64,000 bases of DNA from Parapristionchus giblindavisi (lineage: Eukaryota > Nematoda > Chromadorea > Rhabditida > Diplogasteridae), in assembly GCA_943737045.1 (NCBI GenBank), contig CALSFV010000226.1, forward strand, positions 310,001-374,000, given 5' to 3'. The first letter of the stretch is position 1, and the number at the start of each line of letters is the position of its first letter. Made by a program: the position numbers and the translations under genes. The notes beneath the pieces were generated by a model. That model saw only the letters and a program-made list of their open reading frames with translations, was not told where the DNA came from and did no database searches. Positions 1-11,179 of this stretch are shown one piece after another.

Positions 1-1364
1 CACTACACGTGCAGAATGTCACGTCCGCGGCTACACATATCCGGCACAACAGACGACCGAAGATCCATTTTCTAAAATAACTTTATTTAATCTATTTTAA
101 TTGTTTCACAAAGCTACGAGCCCCAGCCACTGGATTATTCATTCATTTCCCCACTGTGACTATTGATGGAATAAAACGATAAGATAAGATAAGGTTCAGA
201 AAGTGTTCTTTTTTAAACTTTTCCATGAATGTGGGCGTGTCTTGATAAATAATATTTCAAAGCTTTTTGCAAAGGGGTATGGCTAACCTGTAGATAAGAT
301 GAAAAGCTCCAAGAGGAAGGACGATGACTCCTACGAGGAAATCAGTCAGTCCAATAAAATTAGAGTCGTGTTCCATACAATTAGAGTCGTGTTCGTTCGA
401 CCAACACGGGCCTGTATCAGAACAATTACTGTATTGTATTATAAATGTATTACAGTGTTAAAATGTTCAATGATCCTCTGCTCGTCACTCATTAGAGGAT
501 GCGACCGAAACATAATAGGGCACATTATTAGCTAACTTATTCATTAAAAAATGTGGATGCATATTTTTTTGTATATCCATAATACTATTAAATTAATTTA
601 AAACACATTTATTAAGAGAGGGATAAGATGTGCATGAGTGACCTCTCACGACGTGCTTGTATCAAAAAAAAGTTGGTTTGATCTTGCTTTCAGGTGTCCT
701 CCATCGCTGATACTCTCTCAAAACTGATTTTTTTTTGTAAATTACTTGCTCCCAGTAGAAAATGGCTTGGCTTATGCTACTGCGTCAGTAGAATTTTCAA
801 TTTTATCATTAGTGTTTTAAAAAAATCTCATTTAAAAAAAGGGTGGACTCCCGCAAACATTTTCGTGAACAAACCGTGAAGACAGAAAGTTAGCAAAAGC
901 TATTCCACATACCGTACACTATTTATTTTATGCTAATTCAGTTTATTGATCGCTAGAATCAAGAATGAATCGTGCTTGCAATCGCAGGTAAAGGTGCGCT
1001 TTTTGAAAATAAGAAAGTTCGGCAATAGGATTCGAACTCGTGACCATGCGCTATCTAGTCAGAAGTTATATCAATGCGCTAAGGGATTGTTGAGTGGTCA
1101 CTCTATCTTCTTGCATATCAATTGTAACTTGAATAAGAGAGATGCAAAAGATTTTAGCGAAGAGAGATATAAATAATATAATGAAATATAATGCAGATAA
1201 TTCGAAATGATCAACAAGAAATTGAAACAATTTCGGCAATAATATTATGTGTATACCTTGAAACATAACACAAGCAGATTGCCGAATATGGTCATGAGAA
1301 TTGTGATAAAGGCGGGAACGGAGAGAAGGGCCAGTAAGTACTGTGGCACATCGGTACCGGCCAC
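1..1364 (-). pseudogene. Aminergic-type class A GPCR, copy A1 (5' exons only, frameshifted; runs off left edge)
   Basis: Three exons read on the minus strand: 1257-1364 (TM1, 36 codons, with the TM1 Gly-Asn in TIFGNLLVLC), 288-411 (TM2), and 71-1 (TM3 start, with WIFGRLLC and VAADVTFCTCS, including the Asp typical of amine-binding TM3). Splice sites and phases match the intact copy at 56215-60228. The TM2 exon is 124 nt rather than 110: the 14-mer at 358-371 repeats at 379-392, which shifts the frame and gives a TGA at 346-348. As annotated, the protein would end within TM2. The rest of the gene would lie left of the window. Intron 412-1256 carries a truncated tRNA-like MITE (834-1170). Either this copy is a pseudogene, or the duplication is an assembly error or a segregating allele. 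The homology is clear; the inactivation is a direct reading of this sequence. Confidence 0.8.
834..1170. mobile_element. Truncated TIR element with internal tRNA-like sequence
   Basis: Homologous to the complete 340-bp element at 54790-55129. The left end (GGTGGACTCCCGC) is present but the right inverted repeat is missing. The minus strand at about 1018-1086 carries a tRNA-like A box and B box (GTTCGAATCC). It lies in an intron of GPCR copy A1. Confidence 0.6.
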
Positions 1365-1725
1365 CTACAATGACTTTATATTATTATTATTTCAATTTTA
1401 AAATGTTGCCCCAGGCATTTTCGCATATTATATGAGGCCGTTTGCGTAAGAATCGACTAATATCAGTGAAATCTGGCACAGTCAAAAAATCAAAATTTGT
1501 TGATTGGGGTTCTCAAGGGTGCTGATGACGATGCTCATGTTCATTTTGCACCTATATCCACCGTTGAGGCCAGACGACGTCGCGTTGAAATAGCACTTTT
1601 AGTCATTTCTCTTCACACGATGATGCTAAAATTTCCAGACTATACCCTCCGGGGCAGAATTCGATGGCGATCACGCCTGTCTAATTCATTTTTCGTGAAA
1701 AAGTTTCAGAAATTTTGAAAAATGG
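1365..1725. other. Intergenic, nothing recognised
   Basis: AT-rich DNA upstream of the TM1 exon of GPCR copy A1. An N-terminal coding exon and a promoter would be expected here, but I could not identify either. Confidence 0.4.
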
Positions 1726-1727
1726 AA

Positions 1728-2155
1728 TTTCTCTTAAAAACAAAAGTGTATTTTGCTTGATACACAGATCGGAACGGAATGACTTCAGGACCCCGTAGAA
1801 AAAATTTCAGCCAATTTGCTCCCGCGAAATTCGAGAAAATCAACTTTAAGCGTAGTCATTTTGCCGTTGAAGTGGAGGCAAGAAGCGAGAGTGTGTTGGT
1901 GCGAGAGAGCAGAGAGGCAGGTGAGGCGACATGGGAAGGAAGGGGGGGGTGGAAGTGGTTGCTTCCCTTCAACTTTCTCTGCTCTCTCACACCACCACAC
2001 TCTCTCGCCTCTTGCCTTTTATTTCAACGGCAAAATGACGACACTTAAAGTTGATTTTCTCGAATTTCGCGGGAGCAAATTGGCTGAAATTTTTTCTATG
2101 TGGTCCTGAAGTCATTCCGGTCCGATCTGTGTATCAAGCAAAATACACTTTTAAG
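1728..2155. repeat. Foldback (inverted-repeat) element, ~430 bp
   Basis: Two arms of about 185 bp (roughly 1732-1915 and 1970-2153) are inverted copies. Both contain the TTTTGCTTGATACACAGATC end, the TCCCGCGAAATTCGAGAAAA stretch and a GAGAGCAGAG-type tract. The loop is G-rich (a run of eight G near 1941) followed by C/T-rich sequence. Apparent reading frames on both strands come from the palindrome and are not genes. Confidence 0.75.
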
Positions 2156-2640
2156 AGAGCGGCTCGGTAAGACTCGAGCATTTTGACCCCCTGCCGGACA
2201 TTCGCGAGGAATTTCGATCTGGCCCTCAATACTTTTATCATAGACACATACCGGGGGGAGACCGATGAAAGTTGTAGTGAAAATGGCCTTAGGCTCAAAC
2301 CCGGCTCAAATATGTCACATAAATAAAAAAATTAAAAAATTCATATCTTTTCAATCGTGATAGTTAGGACTTTTATTTCTTTTTATTAGTGAATAACATG
2401 TCATGCACTCTTACAAACACTGCTGATCATTAATATCATATCGTTCTGAATATGTTTTTTCGTGTCTGATTTTCAGATTTTTCTTCTTCCATCCTCGTTG
2501 AACAGATAGCGCAAGTAATGACATAGTGCATATTGTAGCCCTGACGATTACGTATATGGTGTTCACATTCCCTAGGCCTGCCAACATTTCGCAGGCATCG
2601 AGAATTGCAACTGAATGTGAGAAATGTGTAAATTGCAAAA
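2156..2640. other. Intergenic, nothing recognised
   Basis: AT-rich. The short open frame on the minus strand (2411-2638) has no recognisable motif and is not called. Confidence 0.4.
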
Positions 2641-2647
2641 ATCGAAA

Positions 2648-3416
2648 ATTAAAATTTTTGAAATTCGCAAGAGTAAGAGGTAGCTTTATTATGTAATTTT
2701 ACTCGTAGTAATGCGAGTGCACAGGAAAATATACAAGTAGACTCTGACTACATTTTAAAAAAAATAGAAAAATCATTATTTTATTTTTATTTTTTAAACT
2801 CCCACATTCAGTCAACCGTCAAGTCAAGTTGATTCATACTATTACGGTAATTCGAGTTATGGTATTCATAAAAATAAAAGTTGGCCCACTGTTGATATAA
2901 TGCCAAATAGTATTTGGTCTGGGATCATCATGAGTTTTTCGACATCAGCCATTCTCAACCATGAACCCCGGGTCATGATTGAAAATCATGAGTCGACTGA
3001 AAAAAAAAACAATTTGCGATTCCTGACGATTACGGTAGTACAATAGCGTACACCCCCACTGATAACAAATGTACAACTTTGGTTGCCATACGCCACCTTC
3101 CAACCGATTTATGTAAAAGAAACATATAAATATTCAAGTTTGATAATTAAAAAGAATAATTTCGAAATCTGCGAAACGACGATTCTTCACGTGGCAGTTG
3201 TTTTCGCAAGCGGACATGCATCAGCCACCATCCGCCCTATGAATCAACTTGCCTTGACTCAATTTGAGGGTTGAAAAATAAAAATAAAACTTTTTTTTAA
3301 TTTTTTAAAATGTAGTCTGAGTTTATTTGTATATTTTTTCTGGGTATGCGCATCACTACGAGTAAAATGACATAATAAAGCTACCTCTTACTCTTGCGAA
3401 TTTCAAGAAATTTTGC
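2648..3416. mobile_element. Foldback/TIR element containing an internal dispersed module
   Basis: Left end TTGAAATTCGCAAGAGTAAG (about 2657) is mirrored by CTTACTCTTGCGAATTTCAA (about 3388-3407), and the arms extend about 130-150 bp inward (AGCTTTATTATGT, ACTCGTAGT, AGTC-GA-TACATTTT). The interior, about 2840-3230, is a module repeated at 3655-4030 and in part at 34330-34560. The module has a strong short palindrome around ACCCCGGGT flanked by ATGAACC / TCATGGTT. Confidence 0.65.
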
Positions 3417-3459
3417 TACTGTAATCATCAGCTATTGTTTCGTTTCTCTTACCATCGAT

Positions 3460-4190
3460 TAAAAAAAAATGCCTCATCGGAATTTTTTTCAGAGAAGCTG
3501 AAGAATAAGCATACTTGATTTCGTTGTCGTATCAAGATTCAAAGATCAAAGATCAAAGCTACACACTGTTCGATCACAGGCACTTGCAGCGTGGGGCACG
3601 CACCTGAATTTTCCGAGAATTTCACCACATTATTATAAGATACGGTAGCTAGATTACGGTAATTCGAGTTATGGTATCCATAAAAATAAAAGTTGGCCCA
3701 CTGTTGATATAATGACAAATAGTATTTGGTCTGGGATCATCATGAATTTTTCGACCTCAGCCATTCTCAACCATGAACCCCGGGTCATGGTTGAGAATCA
3801 TGGGTCGACTGAAAAAAAGTTAGTTCGTGATTCCTGACGGTTACGGTAGTGCAGTACAGTACACTCCTACTCATAACAATGGTACAGCTTTGGTTGCTGT
3901 ACGCGACCTTCCAGCCGATTTATATGAAAGAAACATATAAATATTCAAGTTTGATAATTTACAAAATTTATTCGAGATCTGCGAAACGACGATTCTTCAC
4001 GTTGCAGTCGTTTCTGCAAACGCACATGCATCAGCCACCTTCCAACCCGGTTGAGGTGAGGAACGCAAAGAGATCGGACAAAATCGAGATCACTGGGCAA
4101 ATAATCGATTAATTACAGTAGGATCGCATACAATTGTTCTCAAAATTACAGAGATAAAATATTTCAGAGGAACTACTTATCTAAGTGCAG
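3460..4190. repeat. Dispersed repeat, interrupted copy (cf. 24885-25200 and 53695-54005)
   Basis: The two halves of a block that is continuous at 24885-25200 and 53695-54005 are separated here: 3470-3597 and 4045-4180. The gap (about 3600-4045) holds a second copy of the 2840-3230 module. The GATCAAA heptamer repeat is at 3540-3557. One frame in the right half (NPVEVRNAKRSD...) is shared by copies, but no full gene can be built. Confidence 0.6.
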
Positions 4191-4206
4191 ATTAGGGACA
4201 ATCTTT

Positions 4207-4764
4207 GGCTCTGTTCTACTTTACGGGTCCCATGGAAGTTCACCGGTCCCATGAAACTTTACCGTTAACATACGAGTAGAAAATTCAGGAAAAGTAAGCG
4301 CTCTAAGATTTTCATAACTTCATTCACTACGCTGTGCCAGTAATAGGATGAATGAGTACGTTTATACGCCCATATCAGCATGTGTCATGTAATCGAGAGA
4401 TTGAAGATGCAATGTGTTGTTCAGAAGTAGATATCCACCTCTCTCTATCAATTATCCGTTATCTCCTTTATTGCACAATAAACTCTAATGAGTAATTGAG
4501 TTGTTACTATCAAAATGCAATGAAAAAATAGTATGCAGAAAAAAAAAAACTAATTATTTCCGATTTATGGGACCGGTGAACTTTCATGGGACCGGTAAAG
4601 TTTTATAGGACCTTTAAAATTTCTTGGGACCGTTAAAATTTCTTGGGACCGTTAAAATTTCTTGGGACCGGGGAACTTTCATGGGACCGGTAAACTTTCA
4701 TGGGACCCGTAAACTTTCTTGGGACCGGTAAACTTCCATGGGACCCGTAAAGTAGAACAGAGCC
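4207..4764. mobile_element. Non-autonomous TIR element, 558 bp, 8-bp TSD
   Basis: The inverted termini GGCTCTGTTCTACTTTACGG and CCGTAAAGTAGAACAGAGCC are perfect. They are flanked by the direct repeat CAATCTTT at 4199-4206 and 4765-4772. The paralogous site near 54000 lacks the element. The right subterminal part holds about eight degenerate tandem copies of a ~20-bp unit (GGGACCGGTAAACTTTCATG type); the left end holds two in inverted orientation. An 8-bp TSD is characteristic of hAT-type transposition, but the terminal bases are not the usual CAGGG, so the family is uncertain. No transposase is encoded. Confidence 0.85.
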
Positions 4765-4772
4765 CAATCTTT

Positions 4773-6389
4773 TAGGAGATGGTCATACTAAGTGGTGTGA
4801 TCTAGGTCCAAGATCGGTCAAACGTTGGCTTCTACAGTATCGTAGTGCACGTGTACGGAGTGACCGTCGCTACTTATGCCGTTGCTTGTCGTCATCTCAA
4901 GACCTGAAATCATTGGGATACTATAGTATACTAGATACAGTTACCAAGTCAACTACGTCGATGTTAGCCAACTATGAAGTTTTGTTCAAAAGATATCCTT
5001 TTTTTTTTAAATCTTTATTATAATTTATCGCATTGTGGAGAAAAGAGAAAGAGTATCAATCGAAATACCAATCGTTCGCAATCAATTGATCAAATAAAGC
5101 AAATACGGCAAGAATATAATTTTATTATTTTTTATTTATTTTTAAAACCAATAAAAATAATAAAGAGAAAAAAGAGTGCAATGCAAAGAAATGATTTTAT
5201 CCCTAATTCCATATTTTTCAATACCTCTATGATCGTCGTCGGGATCGCTTCGGCGTCTTTCGCAGCTGCTATCCGACCAAGTCGCTTCCTATCTAAAAGG
5301 ATAAGGATTAATGATCAAATTGTAAACATAATAGACATGCAATTAATTATACTCAAAGAACTAGACATTAGTAAATCAAAAGTAGTTATTTATTAGTAGC
5401 ATTCACTGTTTCGGCAATTAGGTTCTAAAAGATCAAAGATCAGCATTCGCAATAACAACTATAATTTTGCCAGAATATATCGCGGGCTACTTTTTAATGA
5501 TACAACGAACGGTGCATTAATATACATAGGTAGCCCAGCAATGAACTAACCCTCAAGTGACGCGAATACAGCGGGTTCGGTTTGTCGTCTGTGTCTGGTG
5601 ACTCTCGTTGTGAGCATACCCGACTTGTTCTTTCCCATCTCAACGAACGATCGAGGACGAGAACGACGATTTCTTTAATTTGGATTTGTTTAAAAGAACA
5701 CCCCGAACTAATTTTACTCTGGCAACGATCAAAGAAAGCGAGAGAATGTGGCCAGAGCGGAGAGTTTTAAATTATATCGGTATATTCCTTTAACAAGATT
5801 ATTATACATAAAGAAACAACCAACATTTCAAAAGATTCAACTGACACAAGAAACAACGGTTCCGAAGCGAAAATAATAGAAGAATAAATACATAATCCCA
5901 TTTTTAAATTATTATTTGCATTTTAAATTTGAATATATCTAAAGTAGACTAACTTTCCGTGTCTGGACATCTTGATGGACCATTTGTCTAGAGGCGATCG
6001 AATGAAGGGGAAGAGACGATGTGCAAAGGCCCATACTGAAGATTATCGTATGATTAATTAGAGATACGATAATATATTATTTTATTTATTTTGTATTTGT
6101 TCTGATCCGATCTTTATATAATAAATATAATTTGAAACTCTCCGCTACGACAACGCTCTCTCGCTCTCTTCGTCTACGAGAGAGCGTTGCTAGAGCGGGA
6201 AATAAGCTTTGGGTGCATCTTTAAATAGAGTCCGACACGAATTATAATCCAGCATTCTTCTTCATAAAATCTTATTTGAAACAACATACAAGACAAATAT
6301 TGCCAATGGTAAATACGACAAATATATATATTAATTAGTATTTTCAGTTAGACTAATGTTTTTAGTATTATAATGAAACATGAACTCAC
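4773..6389. repeat. Segmental duplicate paralogous to 54010-56214; no gene called
   Basis: Co-linear with 54010-56214, the region downstream of GPCR copy B. This copy lacks the 340-bp tRNA-like MITE found at 54790 (empty site near 5308-5312) and lacks the higher-complexity segment at 54360-54510. MITE-family-1 remnants lie at about 5660-5770 and 6130-6230. A frame around 4790-5015 (WCDLGPRSVKRWLLQY...) is open here, but its paralogue has a TGA, so it is not called. Confidence 0.6.
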
Positions 6390-7835
6390 TAGGCAGGATC
6401 ATCCTTAGCGCGCTCTTCTTGAATTCCTTCACAGTAAATGAGTAGATGATCGGATTGAGCATCGAGTTGCAGTATCCTAAAATTGAGCTAGAATGTCCTG
6501 AACATTGGGCTACAGTAATCTGAAATTAGGTTACTCTATACGAATGGTTTATTGTTCTTTCAGGACACCGAATCGAAATAAATATCAATATATTTTTTTT
6601 TCGGAGGTGATATGGAATACTCCGTAAATACCGACAGTTGATATTATTTTTATAAAATATCACGATCTACAACATACGGCAGAGTTTCGTGTAATCAGAA
6701 TAGGTAGTTTGTCTCTCTTACCTCCTGACTTTATCATATTTTTCAAACATTAAATTAAGCTTTTATAAAAATATCCTCCAAAGGTTAGATAAATTTATTG
6801 TTATTTCTATTATTCTCGAAGTTTCTTACCTAGCCACGACGCAATATCGATCGCTATAGATGGAACGCATCGGCACTTGAAATCTGTAATTTAAAATTAA
6901 ATTTGAAAAATAAAATTAAAATTATTCTAAAAATTTTTAAAAATCACTGTGAAAGAAAAGTTTTGAAAGAATATAATTTAAAAATTAAAAAAAATCCCCT
7001 GAATTGGACAAACCCCAATGACGTTTTCGGAAATGTTTCACGCGTTTCGCACACTTTCTCTCCAATTAAGTTTCACTGCATTGATATCATCTTGCACTTG
7101 TGAGGTTTAACCAATGTATAAGCTGATTTCTCCTGACACAATAGTAGTAATATTAATATCAACAACATAAATCGATCTAAACAGTTTATCCCCTTTTCCA
7201 TCAATTTAATACATACATTCATTATGACACATCTTATCTTATTGGTTCCCCGTCACTAGATAACAGACAAGCAGTTTGTGTGTGCAATGAAGTAATGAAG
7301 ATTCCCACAATATCTCGATTTAAATGTTTTACATAAATGATTTGGAACGGTCCCATATGACAGAGTAAAAGAAAGAGTTTGGCCAGAGCGGAAAGTCGAA
7401 ATATACACATTTTCTTGTAACTTACTGGTTAGATATAAACTAAAGAAGGGCAGCCAGCAGAAGAGAAAAGAGCACGATACGACGCCTGAAATGTGTTCCT
7501 TACAATCGTGTCAATGGCAATGGCACAATGGCGAGAGCGATCTTTTGCACGAAAGCCACAATTTGGATAGGCTAAGATCATGACTTTCTCCACAGTTATT
7601 GAAGTTCTCCACTACCAGCAGAGAATCGACAGAAAAATTAGAAGAAAAAGGCACGAAACACATTACCCACCCAATGTTTTGGCAATTCTCTCGTGTGTCC
7701 GAAGCACTCTTCTCTGATGCTCGACCATACCGTTCTTCTTGCCAAAATGCAACCGTAGTGTAGTCTGAGTGATCTTTGATCTATTGGTCTTTGAACTCTG
7801 ATCTTTGATCTCTTAAATGTTGACTGATAGTGTTA
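6390..7835 (-). pseudogene. Aminergic-type class A GPCR, copy A2 (3' exons only, truncated beside a Tc1-like element)
   Basis: Exons on the minus strand: 7671-7773 (ICL3 end, THERIAKTLG), 7426-7485 (TM6, FLFCWLPFF), 6830-6883 (ECL3/TM7 start), and 6390-6476 (TM7, GYCNSMLNPIIYSF, then KEFKKSALRMILP). Each exon keeps frame and splice sites and matches copy B almost residue for residue. Homology stops at about 7835, 42 bp before a Tc1-like element (from 7878). The donor after the preceding ICL3 exon is lost: GTAAG in copy B is TTAAG here, near 7808. The TM1-TM5 exons are absent to the right. A1 and A2 cannot be two halves of one gene: A1 has the 5' exons to the left and A2 the 3' exons to their right, on the same strand. 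Confidence 0.82.
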
Positions 7836-8002
7836 TACGTATATTAATTATATTTGCGGGTTGATTGATTTTACGTACAGTACCGTGCAAAAGTATACCA
7901 AAAAAGTACATTTTTCAATGTAACTTTGCTTGTACGCCACCAATTTTGTTTTTTTTTTACTTGTTTGCTTTCTGCTGAAAAATTGTTTTATGTTTTCAGG
8001 GG

Positions 8003-8182
8003 ATGGGTCGACCAAAGGACTCTAAGAAAATCAGTCGATCGGATCGACAAGCCATTGCTAGACGCCGCGCCATGGGAATGAAGTTGGTCGACAAGGCTGA
8101 GCAGTACAAAACGGACGTAGGGACGATCTCCTGCTCTACGAATCGTCCAATTCGGACAAAAGCTCCGAAAGGCTTCCCCTGA
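8003..8182 (+). pseudogene. Tc1-like transposase, N-terminal HTH fragment
   Basis: A 59-residue frame beginning MGRPKDSKKISRSDRQAI and continuing LVDKAEQYKTDVGTIS. This resembles the paired-like helix-turn-helix DNA-binding domain at the N-terminus of Tc1 transposases. It runs out of frame at a TGA before the catalytic domain. The equivalent on the opposite strand is at 29910-30080. It is non-functional as read. Confidence 0.7.
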
Positions 8183-8672
8183 CGAGTTCGAAGATCGGCA
8201 CATTCCTCAAAAGGATCATCAAGGCCAACACCCGAAAATCTGTGGTCCGGGAACGCGCACAAAGATTGCTCCGGGTCGTTTTATTCATAGGATACTCAGC
8301 CCCGAGGCAAGTTAGAGCACCCATACGGCTGCATCACCTTCGACTGGGCCACTATGCACTCCTCCTTCATCATAATGGCCTCAGCCCTATGTAGCAGGGC
8401 GACATGGGCCGCATGAAATGCTTCCCACATCATCACGGAACAAGTCACATGCTTCATAGTCGAAATTTGGCACTTTTCATCGAATCTTGGTACCATGGTC
8501 GGACGAGAGCATGTTTCTGATGTTAACAACAGACGGAATTATCCATGTGAGGCGCTCTATACGGTCAAGATTCGACAAAAAGTGTTAAATCCCCACTATG
8601 AAGCATGTGGGTGTTTCCGTGATGATGTGGGGAGCATTCCATGCGGGCTATATCGGCCATAGGGCTGAGGCC

Positions 8673-9176
8673 CAGGGCTGGGCGTCAAATGAAAATTTGA
8701 CGGATTCGTCAAAACGTCAATTTGACGGTTAGAAAATCCGTCAAATACCGTCAAATTCGTCAAATTCGTCAAAATATTGTAAATGCCTCTTGCTTAATTC
8801 AAAATGATCTTTTCACAAGGGTTTTCAAGTGAGAGCAACAAAAAAGCACAACGACATAACATAAACATCGAGTCGTAGATAATTACTCAAAATCATAAAT
8901 CTGGATGTTCTTATTTCATGGCGAAAAGCGATTTTGTTTATTACTGAACACATTTACAGTATTTCATTTATCGTGAGAAATAAGGGTATGGTAGTCGAAA
9001 AAAATAAAGTAAAATTTACATAATATTATTGATTATTCTCGCCCATTTCAGCTTTTATTGTCGCTTTAATTTTTGACGGATAAAATTTGACGGTTTTCGT
9101 CAAAAAATAATTTGACGGATGGATACCGTCAATCCGTCAAATCCGTCAAAACGTCAAACGTCAAATCCCAGCCCTG
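8673..9176. mobile_element. hAT-type MITE, 504 bp, 8-bp TSD CTGAGGCC
   Basis: Inverted termini CAGGGCTGGG / CCCAGCCCTG with an exact 8-bp duplication CTGAGGCC at 8665-8672 and 9177-9184. The homologous site near 29810 is uninterrupted. The subterminal regions are dense in GTCAAA / TTTGACGG repeats on both sides, which could be binding sites for a hAT transposase. No coding capacity. Confidence 0.92.
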
Positions 9177-9991
9177 CTGAGGCCATTATGTGGAAGGAGG
9201 AGTTTATAGTGATCCAGTCGAAGGTGATGCAGCCGTATGGGTGCTCTAACATTCTTCGGGGCTGAGTATTCCATGAATAAAACGATCATTGCGCGCGTTC
9301 CCGGACCCCGGATTTTCGCGAGTTTGCCTTGCTGATCGTACCTACGTCCGTTTTGTACTGCTCAGCCAGGTCGACCAACTTCTTGCCCATGGCGCGGCGT
9401 CTTGCAATGGCTTGTCGATCCGATCGACTGAGTTTCGAAAACAATTTTTCAGCGTAAAGTAAACAAGTAAAAAAATTAACAAAAATAATAGTTCAAAAAG
9501 TGAAAATCGCCGAAATTAGAAAATTCATTAAATTTTTCTGATTTTTGAGAAATGTCGCTATTTTTCTTACACAAGATGATGGTAAGACCTGAGCACACAA
9601 CATATCAAAAAATTAGGCTGATTGGTTGCCTACGAGCAAAGTTACATTGAGAAATGAACTTTTTGGTATACTTTTGCACGGTACTGTATATGCATAACGG
9701 TTTACCCTCTCTTGGCTAGCAAACATGACCCCTAGTTCGAATCCCGTAACATGCGGAACAGAGCTATAATAAACAACCCATTGATTATCATTATATTTTT
9801 TAAGTTTGATTTAACATTGAAACATCAATGTATGTCCAATATTTTTCCAGTGGTTACAAAGACAAAAATAATAAAAATGGTGAAAATATGATGAATATGA
9901 CAGAGGAACTTAGTTTCAATGTTCCAATGTATCACAATCAATGTTTCAAGTTTCATGGTACTTTAGTCTTCGAATAAAATTTATTCCTTTA

Positions 9992-11130
9992 TCAAACGTG
10001 TGCTTCATTTTTTGAACATGCAAATCGAACTGTTTCAGCTTTATCCAGTTTGTTATCACCGGCATACCAAAAACCGTCAGGCTTGCAAACAATTTCTTTC
10101 ACACCGAAATATTTGAAAATATCAATATAACTCTCGAGTATCGGATACAATCTATCGGGACATGTGATAACTCCGTTTACTGGATCGGGAAGGAAACAGT
10201 TTTCCTTATCTTGCGGATTGCAATTTCCTTCAAAGATGATGGGGCATGTTGGTGGTTTTGAAGGTTCTGAAAGAATCAACAGTTCGAAGTTGGTTTAGTT
10301 ATTAGTTAAATAAATTTAAATAATTCTAACAATGAACACAAGTCCACGAATAAATTATGGCTAGAAAATGAAATTCTACGATATTTTGAATTTCATTTAC
10401 TTTCCAATTCTCCTCATTGACCGGAAAAAAACAATCGCATGGAATAATCTGATCTATATATAGATATATATTGTCCGAATATATCTATTTATAGATCAAT
10501 ATATATATAATATGAATATATTGTCCGTATAAACTGTACTTCTGTATTTAAACTCCTCTCTACCAACCAAACGCAAAGTTTCCGATGCACGAAATAATTC
10601 GTCTGATATCGATCGACAAAGCGTAATGAACACGAAAAATCACATTTGTATTTGCGAGAAGGTGCTATAGTCAACGAGGTTGAGCTAACGAACTTTTTTA
10701 CTCATGAAATATCACTTGTCCATGTTGTTTCGGTTTGCATAAACATTCGCGGGTTTCCATTTTTAAATCGATATTTTCTCCATTCCGGAGTGTAGTTTGC
10801 TATGGTTTTCCGACAACAAAGGATAGCCCGTGAATTCTAGGCTTCGAGGTCACATAACGAGGTTTCTAGACTAAATTAGAGTTTTGACCCTGAAGTTTTG
10901 AAACTATTCAGCTACGTTCGAAACAAGTCTCAAAGAAAAGATTTGCCGAACTTTTTTTTCTGATAGTCTCAAGTTTTCTGATAGTCTCTCATAAATTACA
11001 AACATACGTGGCAGTTCCGAGACAACCATCTTTGCACAGGCTTCGATATGAATCAGATGTAACGTCAAAACGAAAAGGGAGATAGAAATCATTGAGATCA
11101 CTGAAAGATATGGAAATCGGAGATTTTTAA
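9992..11130 (-). CDS. Small secreted six-cysteine protein, DUF281/C6-like (copy 1; incomplete model)
   Basis: The last exon, 9992-10266, reads from a TTTCAG acceptor and encodes about 91 residues with six cysteines (PPTCP, GNCNP, ENCFL, ITCPD, IVCKPDGFWYAGD, FACSK) ending NEAHV-stop. The pattern of Cys, then Asp-Gly-aromatic-Tyr, then a last Cys is like the DUF281/C6 domains of Caenorhabditis secreted proteins. It is also similar in layout to the C-terminus of the gene at 14837-16110. Upstream, about 11050-11130, a methionine (MISISLFVLTLHLIHIEAC) begins a good signal peptide and is followed by a strong donor (GTATGTTTGT). I could not link it to the last exon with certainty; intervening exons in 10700-10870 are unresolved. 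The two ends could belong to different transcripts. The duplicate at 30648-31770 is about 98% identical. Confidence 0.55.
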
Positions 11131-11179
11131 GGGGAGTTTGAAAGTGATAATCTTGATAATGATGATTGAATGAAGTGGG

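Larger units (their letters stand above)
7878..9686. mobile_element. Tc1/mariner-like foldback element with TA target duplication
   Basis: It starts CAGTACCGTGCAAAAGTATA after TA (7876-7877) and ends with the inverse before TA (9687-9688). It is about 1.3 kb without the nested insertion. Both arms carry the same transposase 5' portion in opposite orientations (HTH region at 8003-8182 plus, and inverted at about 9290-9440; central WG-motif region at about 8310-8520 minus and 8580-9255 plus). The element is therefore a palindromic derivative that cannot encode a whole transposase. A near-identical right arm is at 29417-30343. Its insertion coincides with the truncated end of GPCR copy A2. Confidence 0.88.

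Noticed and set aside
4790..5020. Possible conserved exon WCDLGPRSVKRWLLQY...
   Set aside because: It is open in the left copy, but the paralogue at about 54010-54200 has an in-frame TGA, there is no start or clear splice site, and no family match.
1..7835. A1 and A2 as one GPCR gene interrupted by insertions
   Set aside because: On the minus strand the 5' exons (1-1364) lie downstream of the 3' exons (6390-7773). The order is wrong for one gene without an additional rearrangement.
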